From Tilletiopsis washingtonensis (lineage: Eukaryota; Basidiomycota; Exobasidiomycetes; Entylomatales): 64,000 nt of DNA. A program made the position numbers and the translations under genes. The notes beneath the pieces were generated by a model that was given only the letters and a program-made list of their open reading frames with translations, made no database searches and was not told the DNA's origin. Shown one piece after another: positions 51,944-61,604 of this stretch. Where the stretch lies: positions 732,267-796,266 of the forward strand of contig NW_020312003.1 in the NCBI RefSeq assembly GCF_003144115.1, written 5' to 3'. How positions within the stretch are numbered: position 1 is the stretch's first letter; each line of letters begins with the position of its first letter.

Positions 51944-53273
51944 ATGTTCAAGCTGCAGGCCCTCGTGACGGTCGCCCTCGTGGCGCTCGCCGGCGTCGAG
52001 GCGCAGAAGAAGCCGACGTTCAGCGTCAACAACCTGCCCGACAAGTGGGAGAAGGGCCAGATCGGCACCAACCAGTGCAAGCAGTTTGGCGCGTCGAGCC
52101 AGAAGTCCAAGTGCCAGAACGTCTTTGTCAACTCGGTGTCGGGTGAGTGGCAGCAGAGGGCAAGCACGGCAGAGCATCGCTGACCCCCTGCCGCAGACTG
52201 TGCGTAGCCGCCATTGCGCCTCTGCTGCGCCTCGCACGTGGTTTGTGACTGACACGCGCCGCAGTCTGCCTGTGGGGCCCCCGCAAGCAGGGCACCGTCG
52301 GCGCGCAGGAGGAGTTCATGTACTCGTGGTGCACCAAGAGCGGCTACGGCACGCGCCTCATTCCCAACGGCACGCTCAAGAAGGCCCACTTCCTCAAGAC
52401 GCCCGACTTTGTGCAGGTCACCGGCTTCGGCGACTTTACCAGCATGAAGATCGACGCCGGCGACGAGGGCGGCGAGCTCGACCCGCACGGGTGAGGCGTC
52501 GCGACAGCAGCATGGGGGAGGAGCGTCGGCTGACGGTCCCATCCAGTGCCACCGGCGCCGGCAACCCGCCCGGCGGCCTCGTCTTCACGCGCTCTGCCAA
52601 GGGCCGTGAGGGCCAGTGGGTGTGAGTAGCTGCTCGGCGTCGTCGGCGTCGACGCGTCGTCGTGTCGTGCACCGTGGCCGCGCCTGACGCGCCTCTCTCC
52701 GCCCACAGCCAGAGCAAGGAGTGGTCGTCGTTCATGTCGGCCACCGAGTTCTCCATCCGTGCCTGCACCGGCGGCCCCAACGCCACCAAGCTGTGCCCGC
52801 ACATCTACGACGTGTGAGTAGAGAGCCCTGAGCCCCTGCCGCTCACTCTCGCTCACACACACACTCCATCAGCATGGGTGCCCAGTGGAACCACGCGGTG
52901 AATTTCGGCGCATCGCAGTCGTCACAACCTCGCTGACGCCGTCCTTTCCTCTCTAGGGCAACTACGGCAACGGCTTCGACGACTGCGACGGCAACTCTGG
53001 CCCCTTCCCGGGCGAGCGCGTGCGCAAGAACGGCTCTACGAGCACCTTCCACCAGGGTACGTACGCCATGCCGCGGGTGCACCCCGAGTCCGCACGCTGA
53101 CGCCGCCCTCGTCGTCCGCAGGTGACAAGAAGACGCCCTCGGCCGCGCCCGCCGGCGCGTCGTCGAACTGCAAGCCGCGCGCCTCGCCCACGGGCGGCGC
53201 CGCCAAGCAGCTGCCCTACCGCCGCAGCGTCAGCGCCCGCGGCGCCGAGGAGATCCTCGAGGACGAGGAGTAA
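51944..53273 (+). CDS. Secreted protein of the same basidiomycete family as 19037-20805, no GPI signal
   Basis: Eight exons: 51944-52142, 52197-52199 (3 nt), 52265-52490, 52547-52621, 52709-52813, 52873-52897, 52957-53056 and 53122-53273. They give 294 residues. A signal peptide (MFKLQALVTVALVALAGVEA) opens the protein. Family motifs in order are DFCLWGPRKQG, SWCTKSGYGTRLIPNG, KKAHFLKTPDF, GGELDPHGATGAGNPPGG, FSIRACTGG, HIYDVMG and GFDDCDGNSGPFPG, then SSNCKP. They align with the GPI-anchored paralogue at 19-20.8 kb. The C-terminus is acidic (EEILEDEE) with no hydrophobic tail, so this member should be released. Exon 2 is placed because it restores Asp-Phe before Cys; skipping it also keeps frame. 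Function is unknown; such proteins are abundant in basidiomycete secretomes. Confidence 0.82.
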
Positions 53274-54308
53274 GCGCGAGCTTTTCTCTACGCTCTTCCT
53301 CCCCTCTCCTCCGTCCGGCTCGCTCCATTCACGGCAACACTCGTCGCCGTGACTCGCGCATCCCACTTCGCCTCTCCTCACGCCGCACCCACTCTCCACC
53401 CACCTCACAGGTTCTTCACGCACACTGCACACGACTGGCTTCTCTATTTGCCCCCTTCTTCACTTACATCTTCACGCCCACTCCTCTGTCGTGGCGCTAC
53501 TCATCTGAATCCCTTCCTCTGGACATGCAGCGCTGCACTCTCCCGCGCGCACGCATCGTGTTAGACGAATGATGATCTCTTTTCTCGCGCGTCGCTGTGT
53601 GCCGTGTGGAGTGTGGACGCTGCTGCTGCTGCGCTCTCGACGTGTGCGGACGTCGACTGATCTCGAGATGGACGAGGAAAGAGCAGCGTCGAGCGCAGCG
53701 TGGATGAGCTGCGCGCTCGTTCGACGCGAAGCCATGCGCAGAGGCCCGCTACTGGCGCCGAGCAAGCCTCGGTGCCTCCGCTGCGGCTTGGGAGTGTTGT
53801 CCATCTCGTCCGTGCCGATCGGGCCGCGAGAACTTGCCGGCCGTGCTCGAGCCAGCATCCAAGACAGGATGGCGGCTGCCGGTGCGTACTGGACTTGCCG
53901 CACCACGGAGCTCACGCGCGATCTCCCAAGCTCACTGACACGGTCAGCCGCAAGCTACCAAGCCATCGCGAGGCTCGCTGCAATGAGACTGGCTGCCTCT
54001 GCATTTTGAGCTGAGCTGCTGCCCTCCTTCCATCGCTACGGGCCTGCAGCTGGACAGAGGCTCTGTGGGAGGCAGCGCCGCGAGTGCCGGCCGAGAGGCG
54101 CGCGGCACGGAGCGTCCCACGCTCGGCCGCCGCGGCGCGCCAGCCAGCGCAGCGCCGTGCAGGAGACAAGGAGCGGAGATGCGCTGCGCTGCGGCGGGAG
54201 AAGCAGAGGCGCCCTAGCCTCTCGCACTCGCACTCGCACTCGCCGCACACCACAGCCGCTCGCACGGCCGGCTGCATCTCCCACACCCCGCGCAGCAGCC
54301 ACACCCTC
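53274..54308. other. Intergenic, about 1 kb
   Basis: The first ~300 bases are C/T-rich, probably the 3' untranslated region of the secreted-protein gene. The rest has no protein-like frame. A short CACTCG hexamer repeat precedes the next gene. Confidence 0.45.
54225..54243 (+). repeat. Short CACTCG hexamer repeat in a 5' leader
   Basis: About three tandem copies of CACTCG lie 65-85 bp upstream of the start codon at 54309. Too short to infer more than local slippage. Confidence 0.6.
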
Positions 54309-57300
54309 ATGGCCTCGCCGCTCTCTGCCACGCCCGGCGGCGTGCCGGGCGGCTGGGCGCCCTCGGCTGCCGCGGCCGCGACGACCTCACCCCCACGCCG
54401 CCCGCCGTCGTCGCTGGCCGAGCAGCTCTCGCCCGGCGAGTCGCTCGAGCAGCGCCGCAGCATGCAGCAGCAGCCGCGCAGCCGCGCCGGCACGCCCAGC
54501 CTCGTCTTCGGGCCCATCGGCGCACACCGCGCCGCCGCCGCCCGGCAGCGCTCCAGCTCGCCAGCCAGCGGCGCGCCCGGCAGCGGCAGCGGCGACAGCG
54601 AGCTCGCAGCAGGCAGCAGCGGCGGCGGCGGCGCACGGCACTCGTCCGGCCTGCACTCGAGCTCGCCGAGCTATGCCAGCGCTCGATCGCACCTCGGCGA
54701 CGCACCGCAGGCCGCCGGCACGCCGCGCCTCGTCGTCGACACGACATCGCCCGTGCCGGCGCACGCGACGCCGCGCACCGGCGACGAGGCGCGCGCCATG
54801 TTTGCCGAGCCCGAGGCCGACGAGGAGGGCCTCGACACGCGCTCCGCCAGCATGGTCGGGCAGCTCGTCGACGATGAAGAGGAGGCCGAACAGCAGCAGC
54901 CCGTGCGTCGTCCAGCGTCTGGTGCGTCGATGCGCGGGCAAGAAGGCAGCAGCCCGCGGGTGGACGGCAACGGGGCGGCATACCCGTTCCCAGGCGGTGC
55001 GTCGTATGCGCCGCCGCTGCGCTCGCCGTCGCTCGGCACGGCGCAGAGTCCGTTCCTCTCGCTGCCGGGCGGCGCAGCGGGCCTCGCGGGCGGCCTGCTC
55101 TCGCCGACAGCAGCCACCTTCGGCCTCGGCGGCAGCGGCGCGAGCTCGACGGGCGCGACAGCTGCGACGGCCGGCTCAAGCACGCCGACATTCTCGCCCT
55201 TTGGCAGCCCGCCGCGCGAGCGGCCGCTCACGCCAGGCAGCATGCATTCGGGCGTCGGCGGGCACCACAATGGAGGGGGCATCCCGCGCTCTGCCTCGGG
55301 CCTCAGCAGTGCGGCGCGCAACTCCAACACGCAGCGTGCTCCCAGCGTCGACGGTGCGTCGGGCTTTGGCTCGGAGCGCGGCGCACATGCGCCCTCGTCT
55401 GCCGCCGACGCCTCGCTGCGCGCCTCGCCGCTCTTCAACGACGTGCTGGAGCGGCTACTGCGGCTCGAGGTCGGGCTCAAGGACGTCAACCGGCACATCG
55501 GCGGGCTGAGCCGCAACGTCAGCCTGCTGCTCGACCGCACCAAGCATCTCGGCGGCGCCCAGCGCGGCGGCCTGCCGGCAGACGTGCACAATGCGGCGCA
55601 CGGCTCGGCGCAGGTGCAAGAAGAGGTGCGCGCGCTCAGTGCCCAGCTCAACACGCTCGCCGGCAGCGTGGCGCAGCTCTTCACGTCGCAAGGCGGCGCG
55701 CCGCCGCCGATGCCGCAGCAGCGCACGCCGTCTGGCATGAACGGCACGCCGCACGTCGGCGCCATGCAGCAGCAGCTGGCGGGCCTCGGCCTCGGTGCAC
55801 CGCCCAGCGGCACGCCGCAGCTCGGCGGCAACATCCTCACGCCGCAGCTCGGCACGTTTCCGGGCACGCCCAACCTCGGCGGCCGCACAGGCGCGCTGAA
55901 CCCCTACGAGCGCTCGGCAAGTCCGCGCACAGGCTCTGGCGGCTTTGCGCACCCGCCGCTGGACCGTGGCCTCAGCCCGCGGCCAGGTGCCAGCCCTGCG
56001 CCGAGCCAGAACCGCCTCAGCTGGGGCGCCGGCGCACCGCAACAGGCGCAGCAGAGCCTCACCGGCGTGGCCAAGGAGCACCTGGCGCCCGACGCGCGCC
56101 GCTGGGCCGCCATGAACGCCGCTGCTGCCGGAGGCAACTTCTCGCCGGCACTGGGCGGGCCCAACCGCCGCGAGAGCTCGGGCACGCCGCACATGCGCAC
56201 CGGCACGCCAGAAGTCGACTCGACGGGCCGCTTCGCCGGCGCCGGACCGGCGATGAGCGGCGGCGCGATGGGCCCGCCGGACCCGAGCGTCGTCGTGACG
56301 AAATGGGAGCACCTGAACCTGCACGGCGACCTGCTGCGGTCGATCCTCAAGTACGGCCTCGGCCCGCCGAACAAGATCCAGCAGCGCGCGCTGCCGTTCC
56401 TGCTGCGCGGCAGCGATATCATCGCGCAGGCGCCGCCGACGCAGGAGCGCATCGCCAGCTATGTCATTCCGGCGCTGCAGCAGATCCTCAACGTGCTGCG
56501 CGGCGAGCCCGTGCCGCCGGGCGGCGCGATGCGCGGGCCCATTGTGCTCATCATCAGCACGACGGTGGACCAGGCGACGCAGGCGCAGCGCATGTCGCTC
56601 GGCCTCGGCGCGGCGCTGGGCGTGCGCGTGCACATCGCTGCGGCTGGAAGTATCGACGTGGGCCAGGAGGCGGCCAACCTCGTGCAGTCGCAGCCGCACC
56701 TCGTCGTCGGCACGCCGCAGAAGATGAACGACCTCTTCACGTACCTCGCCAATCGCGGTGCGATTTCGCTGTCCGACGTGCGCCTCGTCATTCTCGACGA
56801 GGCGGACCAGCTGATTGCGCGCAACCTGGCCGACTACGTCTCGACGCTGCTGCGTCTCCTGCCGCAGCCTCGCGGCAATGCCTCGCGCGAGCCGCTCCTC
56901 TCGCCGGGCCTGCCGCAGAGCTCGGGCCCCGGGCGGCCCTTCAGTCCGTTCGACGGCGACAAGCCCGCGACGCTGGACCGCCAGACGGCCATCTTCAGCA
57001 ACACGGTGCCGCAGGACGTGCTCAACTTTGCCCAGTCGATCCACCTGCGCGAGAGCGTGCGCGTGCTGGTGCGGCGCGAGGGCGGCGGCGGCGCACTGCA
57101 GGCCACGACGACGTACGGCGCGGCCGGCGCAAGCGGCTTCTCTTCGTCACCAAGCATTGGCTCCGGCACGATGGGCCTCGGCAACAGCCACGGCAGCCAG
57201 ACGCCGCAGCTCGGGCAGCTGCAGCATCACGCGCAGCAGCAGCAGCACACGCCGCAGCTCGGCTCGTACGGCAGTGCTCCGCCCGGCACGCCGTCCAACG

Positions 57301-58179
57301 CACTGGGCGCTGCGCCGGGCAACAGCAACACCAACCCGCTGGCCGACCCGATGCTGGCGCCTCTGCGCGGCCTGAGGCAGTACTACCTGTATGTGGCCGT
57401 CTCGACGGGCCCGGCCGCCGGCCCGCCGATGGGCTACGGCGGGCCCAGCGCGCATGCCAACGAGATGAAGCTGTAAGTGCTGCGCCGGCGTCACCTTGCG
57501 CTCAGCTCACCAGGCCCCGCAGCGATGTCATCACGGACCTGCTCGAGGACATCGACTTCAACCAGGCCGTCGTGTACGTGGCGTCGGCTGCGGCGCTCGA
57601 GGCCGTCACGTACAAGCTGGCGAGCAAGGGCGTCGAGGCGATAAGTCTCGTGAGTGACATTTCGTGCTTGGCCGCCGCGCCCGCACTGACACGCGCCGCA
57701 GTCCAAGGAGATGGCCTCGACGACGCGGCAGCAGGTGCTCTCCGCCTTCCGCAGCGCGTACGGCGGCGTCTCGGCGTACCAGCAGGCGAGCCACGCCGTC
57801 GTCGGCGGGCCCGGCGGCGCCAGTGCCGGGCGCAGCGGCGGGCGCAAGGCGCTCGTGGTGCACGACCTGGCGCTGCAGGCGCGCGACGTGCACCAGGTGC
57901 CGCTCGTCGTCTTCTACGACCTGCCGCGCTCGGTGGAGGAGTACAAGGAGAAGATTGCCTGTGCGGCCGCCACCTCGGGCGCCGGACGTCCCAGCGTCTG
58001 CATCAACGTCGTCACGGGCTCCGGCGGCCCGCGCGGCGACATTGAGATGCTGCGCTCGCTCGAGCTGCACCTGGGATGCAAGATGGGTGCGTAGCGTGTC
58101 TCTGCGTCGACGACATGCGCTGACCTGAACGCCGCCAGCCGAACTGCCAATGCACCTAGGCCAGATTCTCAACTTCTAA
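54309..58179 (+). CDS. eIF4A-like DEAD-box protein with lost ATPase motifs (probable pseudo-helicase)
   Basis: Exons 54309-57472, 57523-57649, 57702-58086 and 58139-58179 give 1238 residues. Residues 1-655 are disordered Ser/Gly/Pro sequence with one predicted helical patch (LLRLEVGLKDVNRHIGGLSR). From about 660 the protein follows eIF4A: Q-region KWEHLNLHGDLLRSILKYGL then IQQRALPFLLRGSDIIAQA. The ATP-binding loop that should read SGTGKT is instead PPTQERIA. VVGTPQKM and the DEAD box (VILDEADQL, about 827) remain; SAT is FSNT. The second lobe keeps QARDVHQVPLVVFYDLPRS but HRxGRxGR is replaced by KIACAAATS. The end SVCINVVTG to ELPMHLGQIL matches the eIF4A C-terminus. Loss of both ATP motifs argues against helicase activity; a scaffold or RNA-binding role is inferred. 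It is not a decayed copy: the frame is intact over 3.7 kb. Confidence 0.82.
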
Positions 58180-59039
58180 TCGTCATGGCCGCGTCCCTCT
58201 CTCTCACAAGCATCCTTCTCTCTCTCTCACACGTCTCGCTTCTCGACTCTCCCACGCCGCAGCATCCAAGCCCACCTCGTAGCATATCATGTCCCGGCTT
58301 CCTGTCCGAGTTTCTATGCCGGTCGCTCTCACTCTCAACGCAAGCGCGAGTCTCTTGCCCCTTCCACCCCGCAATCCATTCTGTCTCACCCGTCTCGAGA
58401 CGCTTGTGTGTGCGCAGGCCGGAGCACGGCCACCGAGAGGAGCCCCTGAGGGGCAAACAGAAAGTGCACAGCCTCAACCTCACCACGGCCTGAGCCCGCT
58501 GGCCCCGCCCACCAGCCTGGCCGTCAACTCTCGCCGCTGCGTGCTCTGCTCTGGGCCCCGTCCTCTTCTTGCCCACCCATGCATGGCTCAGCGCAGCCGT
58601 CGGCAGCGTGGCCGGTCGGAGGCAGCGGCGCACTTGGCGTGGCTGCAGCGCATGCAGATGCTGCCCGCTCCGCCGCTGCCTCCACCGCTGCGCCGGCGCG
58701 TCATGCGTGCGCCGGCGTGGGACGGCCGCGGAGCCGTGCCGCGCCAGCCCGTTGTATTCACGCTTTGGCGGAGCACGGGGCAGCGGCGCCGGTTGCTGTA
58801 GTGCACGACTACAACTGGCCAGCCACCGCTCCTGCCTGGCGTCGGCGCGGCGCCGCCAGCGAAGGAGCGCGCCGCCTCCTCTGGGCCAACGTGCGGGCCG
58901 GGCCGCGAATCTTGGCCCCCTTCGCCGTCAGCCTCCCGGCCACATCCATCGCCGCGTGACCCTCCGCGCAGCCTCTGCACGCCGCGCAGCATCCGCACCG
59001 CGCATCCTCCTCGCCTCAGCCCTTCTCCTCGCAGCGCCC
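58180..59039. other. Intergenic, 860 bp
   Basis: The first ~150 bases are CT-repeat-rich (58195-58235), likely the 3' untranslated region of the upstream gene. The rest holds the promoter of the amino-acid transporter and shows no coding or RNA-gene signal. Confidence 0.45.
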
Positions 59040-61456
59040 ATGTCGCACGACGCGCCGTCCGGCGGCCGGCCCGCCGCGCCGCGCCGTGCCAGCTCGAACC
59101 AGCAGCAGGACTCGCCGTACGGCCGCTCGCCGGTGGTGCAGCAGATCCCGCCGCGCGTCGCCTCGCCCACGCCCGGCGGCAGCGGCGACGCCGTCGGCGA
59201 TGTGACGCGCTCGCCGCGCGCACAGCTCGCGCCGCTGCCGCTGCGCCGTACGCCGAGCGAGCACAGCGGCAGCCGCCCGCACAGCACGGCCATCAGCGAG
59301 GACGAGCATGCGCTCGACACGGCCGACGAGCCGCACGACCTCGACAGCCTGCCGATCAGCGATGCGCAGAAGGGCCGCATTGTCGAGATGCAGTGAGTGC
59401 AGAGTGGCGAGGTAGCTGCCTCTGGTGCATCGCGTCGCCCGCCTCCTGGCTGACACCTCCACAGCCTGGCGCGGCCCAACGAGTCCGGCTTCCCGCGCAC
59501 GGACAGCGTCACGGACGGCGTCGCCTCGTCGGCCGCGTCGATGACCGGCGACGAGGGCGGTCCGGGCGGTGCGGGCCCGTCGGTGCACTTCCCGGGCTCC
59601 AACCCCGCGTCAGCGTCCGCCTTTGACGAGGACGCCGACGAGTACTTTGGCCCGGCCGCGATGCAGGGCGGCGCCATCACCGACGACGTGTACCGCTGGG
59701 CGCACAACAACAAGCGCAAGATGAGCCGCCGCACGCGCAGCGAAAGCCTGCACCTGCCGCGCACCAGCACCATCGACCCCGAGCTCGACACGACGGCCAT
59801 CAAGGAGCCAGGCGGCTTCCGGTGCGTGTGCAGAACGAGGCTGATGCATGCGGCGCTGCTGACACCTTCTCGTGCAGCCGCTTCTTTGTGCTGAACCAGG
59901 CCGAGGGCCAGGGCCGGCCACGCCCGCGCGCGATGCGCTCCTTCATCGACTTCCTCGCGCTGTACGGCCACTACGGTGGTGAGGACCTGGAGGACATCGA
60001 GGAGTCCGACGATGAGGAGGACGACGAGGAGCTGGCGGCGGAGAGCGAGGGCCCTGTGGCAGGCAGCAGTCGCGACGCGACGGAGCGCACGGCGCTGCTG
60101 CGGCAAGAGAGCCAGCGGCGGAAGCTGCAGCGCTCGCGCAGCAGCCGCCTGCGCCCAGCCACCGGCGAGCACAACCGGCCGCGCGGCGAGGCGACGGTGC
60201 TCGAGGCCGTCATGATGCTGCTCAAGTCGTTTGTGGGCACGGGCATTCTCTTCCTCGGCAAGGCCTTCATGAACGGCGGCCTGCTCTTCTCGACGCTCGT
60301 GCTGTGCGGCGTGGCGATGATCTCGCTCGTGTCCTTTCTGCTGCTCGTCAAGGCCAACCTGCAGCACCCGGCGTCGTTTGGCGACATGGGCGGCATCCTC
60401 TACGGCCCGAAGATGCGCCTCGCCATTCTCACGTCGATCGTCTTTTCGCAGATCGGCTTCGTCGCCGCGTACACAGTCTTTGTGGCGCAGAACCTGCAGG
60501 CCTTCATCCTCGCCGTCACACACTGCCGCACGCTCGTGCCGACCGTGTATCTCATTCTCGCGCAGGCCGCCGTCTTCCTGCCGCTGAGCCTTGTGCGCCG
60601 CATTGCCAAGCTCAGTTCGACGGCGCTCATCGCCGACGTGTTCATCCTCTTCGGCATCGTCTACCTCTTCAAGTACGAGATCACGACGCTGCTCGACAAG
60701 GGCGTCGCCGACGTCGTGCTCTTCAACTCGTCGACCTTCTCGCTCTTCATCGGCACGGCAGTCTTCACGTTCGAGGGCGTCGGCCTCGTCATTCCGATCA
60801 CCGAGTCGATGAAGGAGCCGCAGCGCTTCCCCAAGGCGCTCACGGGCGTCATGATTGGCGTGATGCTGCTCTTCACGACGTCGGGCGCGCTCTCGTACAT
60901 GGCCTTCGGCAGCAAGGTGCAGACCGTCGTCATTACGAACCTGCCGCAGAACAGCAAGTTTGTGCAGGCGATGCAGTTCCTCTACTCGATTGCCATTCTG
61001 CTCTCGACGCCGCTGCAGCTCTTCCCGGCCGTGACGATTCTGGAGCGCGGCATCTTCACCAAGAGCGGCAAGTACAAGTGAGTAGCGCGAGGAGAGCTGG
61101 TCCTGGCGCCGTGCTGACATCTCTGCCACAGCTGGAAGATCAAGGTGCTCAAGAATGCCTTCCGCTGCTCGACGGTGCTCGTGTGCACGCTGGCCGCCTG
61201 GGCCGGCTCGGCGTCGCTGGACGTCTTCGTGTCGTTCGTGGGCAGCGTCTTCTGCTGTCCGCTCTGCTTCATCTACCCGCCGCTGCTGCACCTGCGCGCC
61301 CGCGGCTGTGCCGTGTCGCGCAAGGCGCGCATCCTCGACTACTCGATTCTCGCGTTCGGCATCGCCAGCACGCTCTTCGCCGGCAGCCAGACGATTGTCG
61401 CGCTCATCAACCCCTCGGCGCCGCCGGACGCGCCCGTCTGTCGCCCGCCCAAGTAG
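59040..61456 (+). CDS. Vacuolar amino-acid transporter (AVT3/AVT4 type, AAAP superfamily)
   Basis: Exons 59040-59392, 59465-59821, 59878-61077 and 61132-61456 give 744 residues. Avt3-type proteins export neutral amino acids from the vacuole to the cytosol. The first ~380 residues are hydrophilic and cytosolic, with an acidic run (EESDDEEDDEE) and many Ser/Arg. About ten to eleven membrane spans follow. The first carries the family motif LLKSFVGTGILFLGKAFMNG, and later parts include FTFEGVGLVIPITESMKEP (the typical E-G-x-G-x-x-x-P) and SIAILLSTPLQLFPA. The GKYNWKIKVLKN loop, split by the last intron, is also typical. The long N-terminus and single extended loop fit fungal AVT3/4, not the shorter AVT1 group. 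It converges with the next gene, 148 bp apart. Confidence 0.92.
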
Positions 61457-61604
61457 AGCGCTCAAAAGACGTGTGCGCGGGCGAGTAGGCGCGCCCTCTT
61501 CTCTCTCCCTTGCGTGTAGCGTCCTGCAAGCCTAATCTCACGAACGGGTATTCATTCAAATGACGTGGAGGTATCGAATGTGAAGGGTGACATCGTTGGG
61601 GGGG

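Noticed and set aside
50388-51968. A 526-codon plus-strand frame in the gene-free block
   Set aside because: Composition is random-like for GC-rich DNA (Arg, Ala, Cys, Ser), several other frames are open over the same stretch, and it ends beyond the start of the secreted-protein gene in a different frame.
54084-54308. N-terminal extension of the pseudo-helicase by 75 codons
   Set aside because: The extension would have to begin at a GTG; the first in-frame ATG is 54309, after a C-rich leader.
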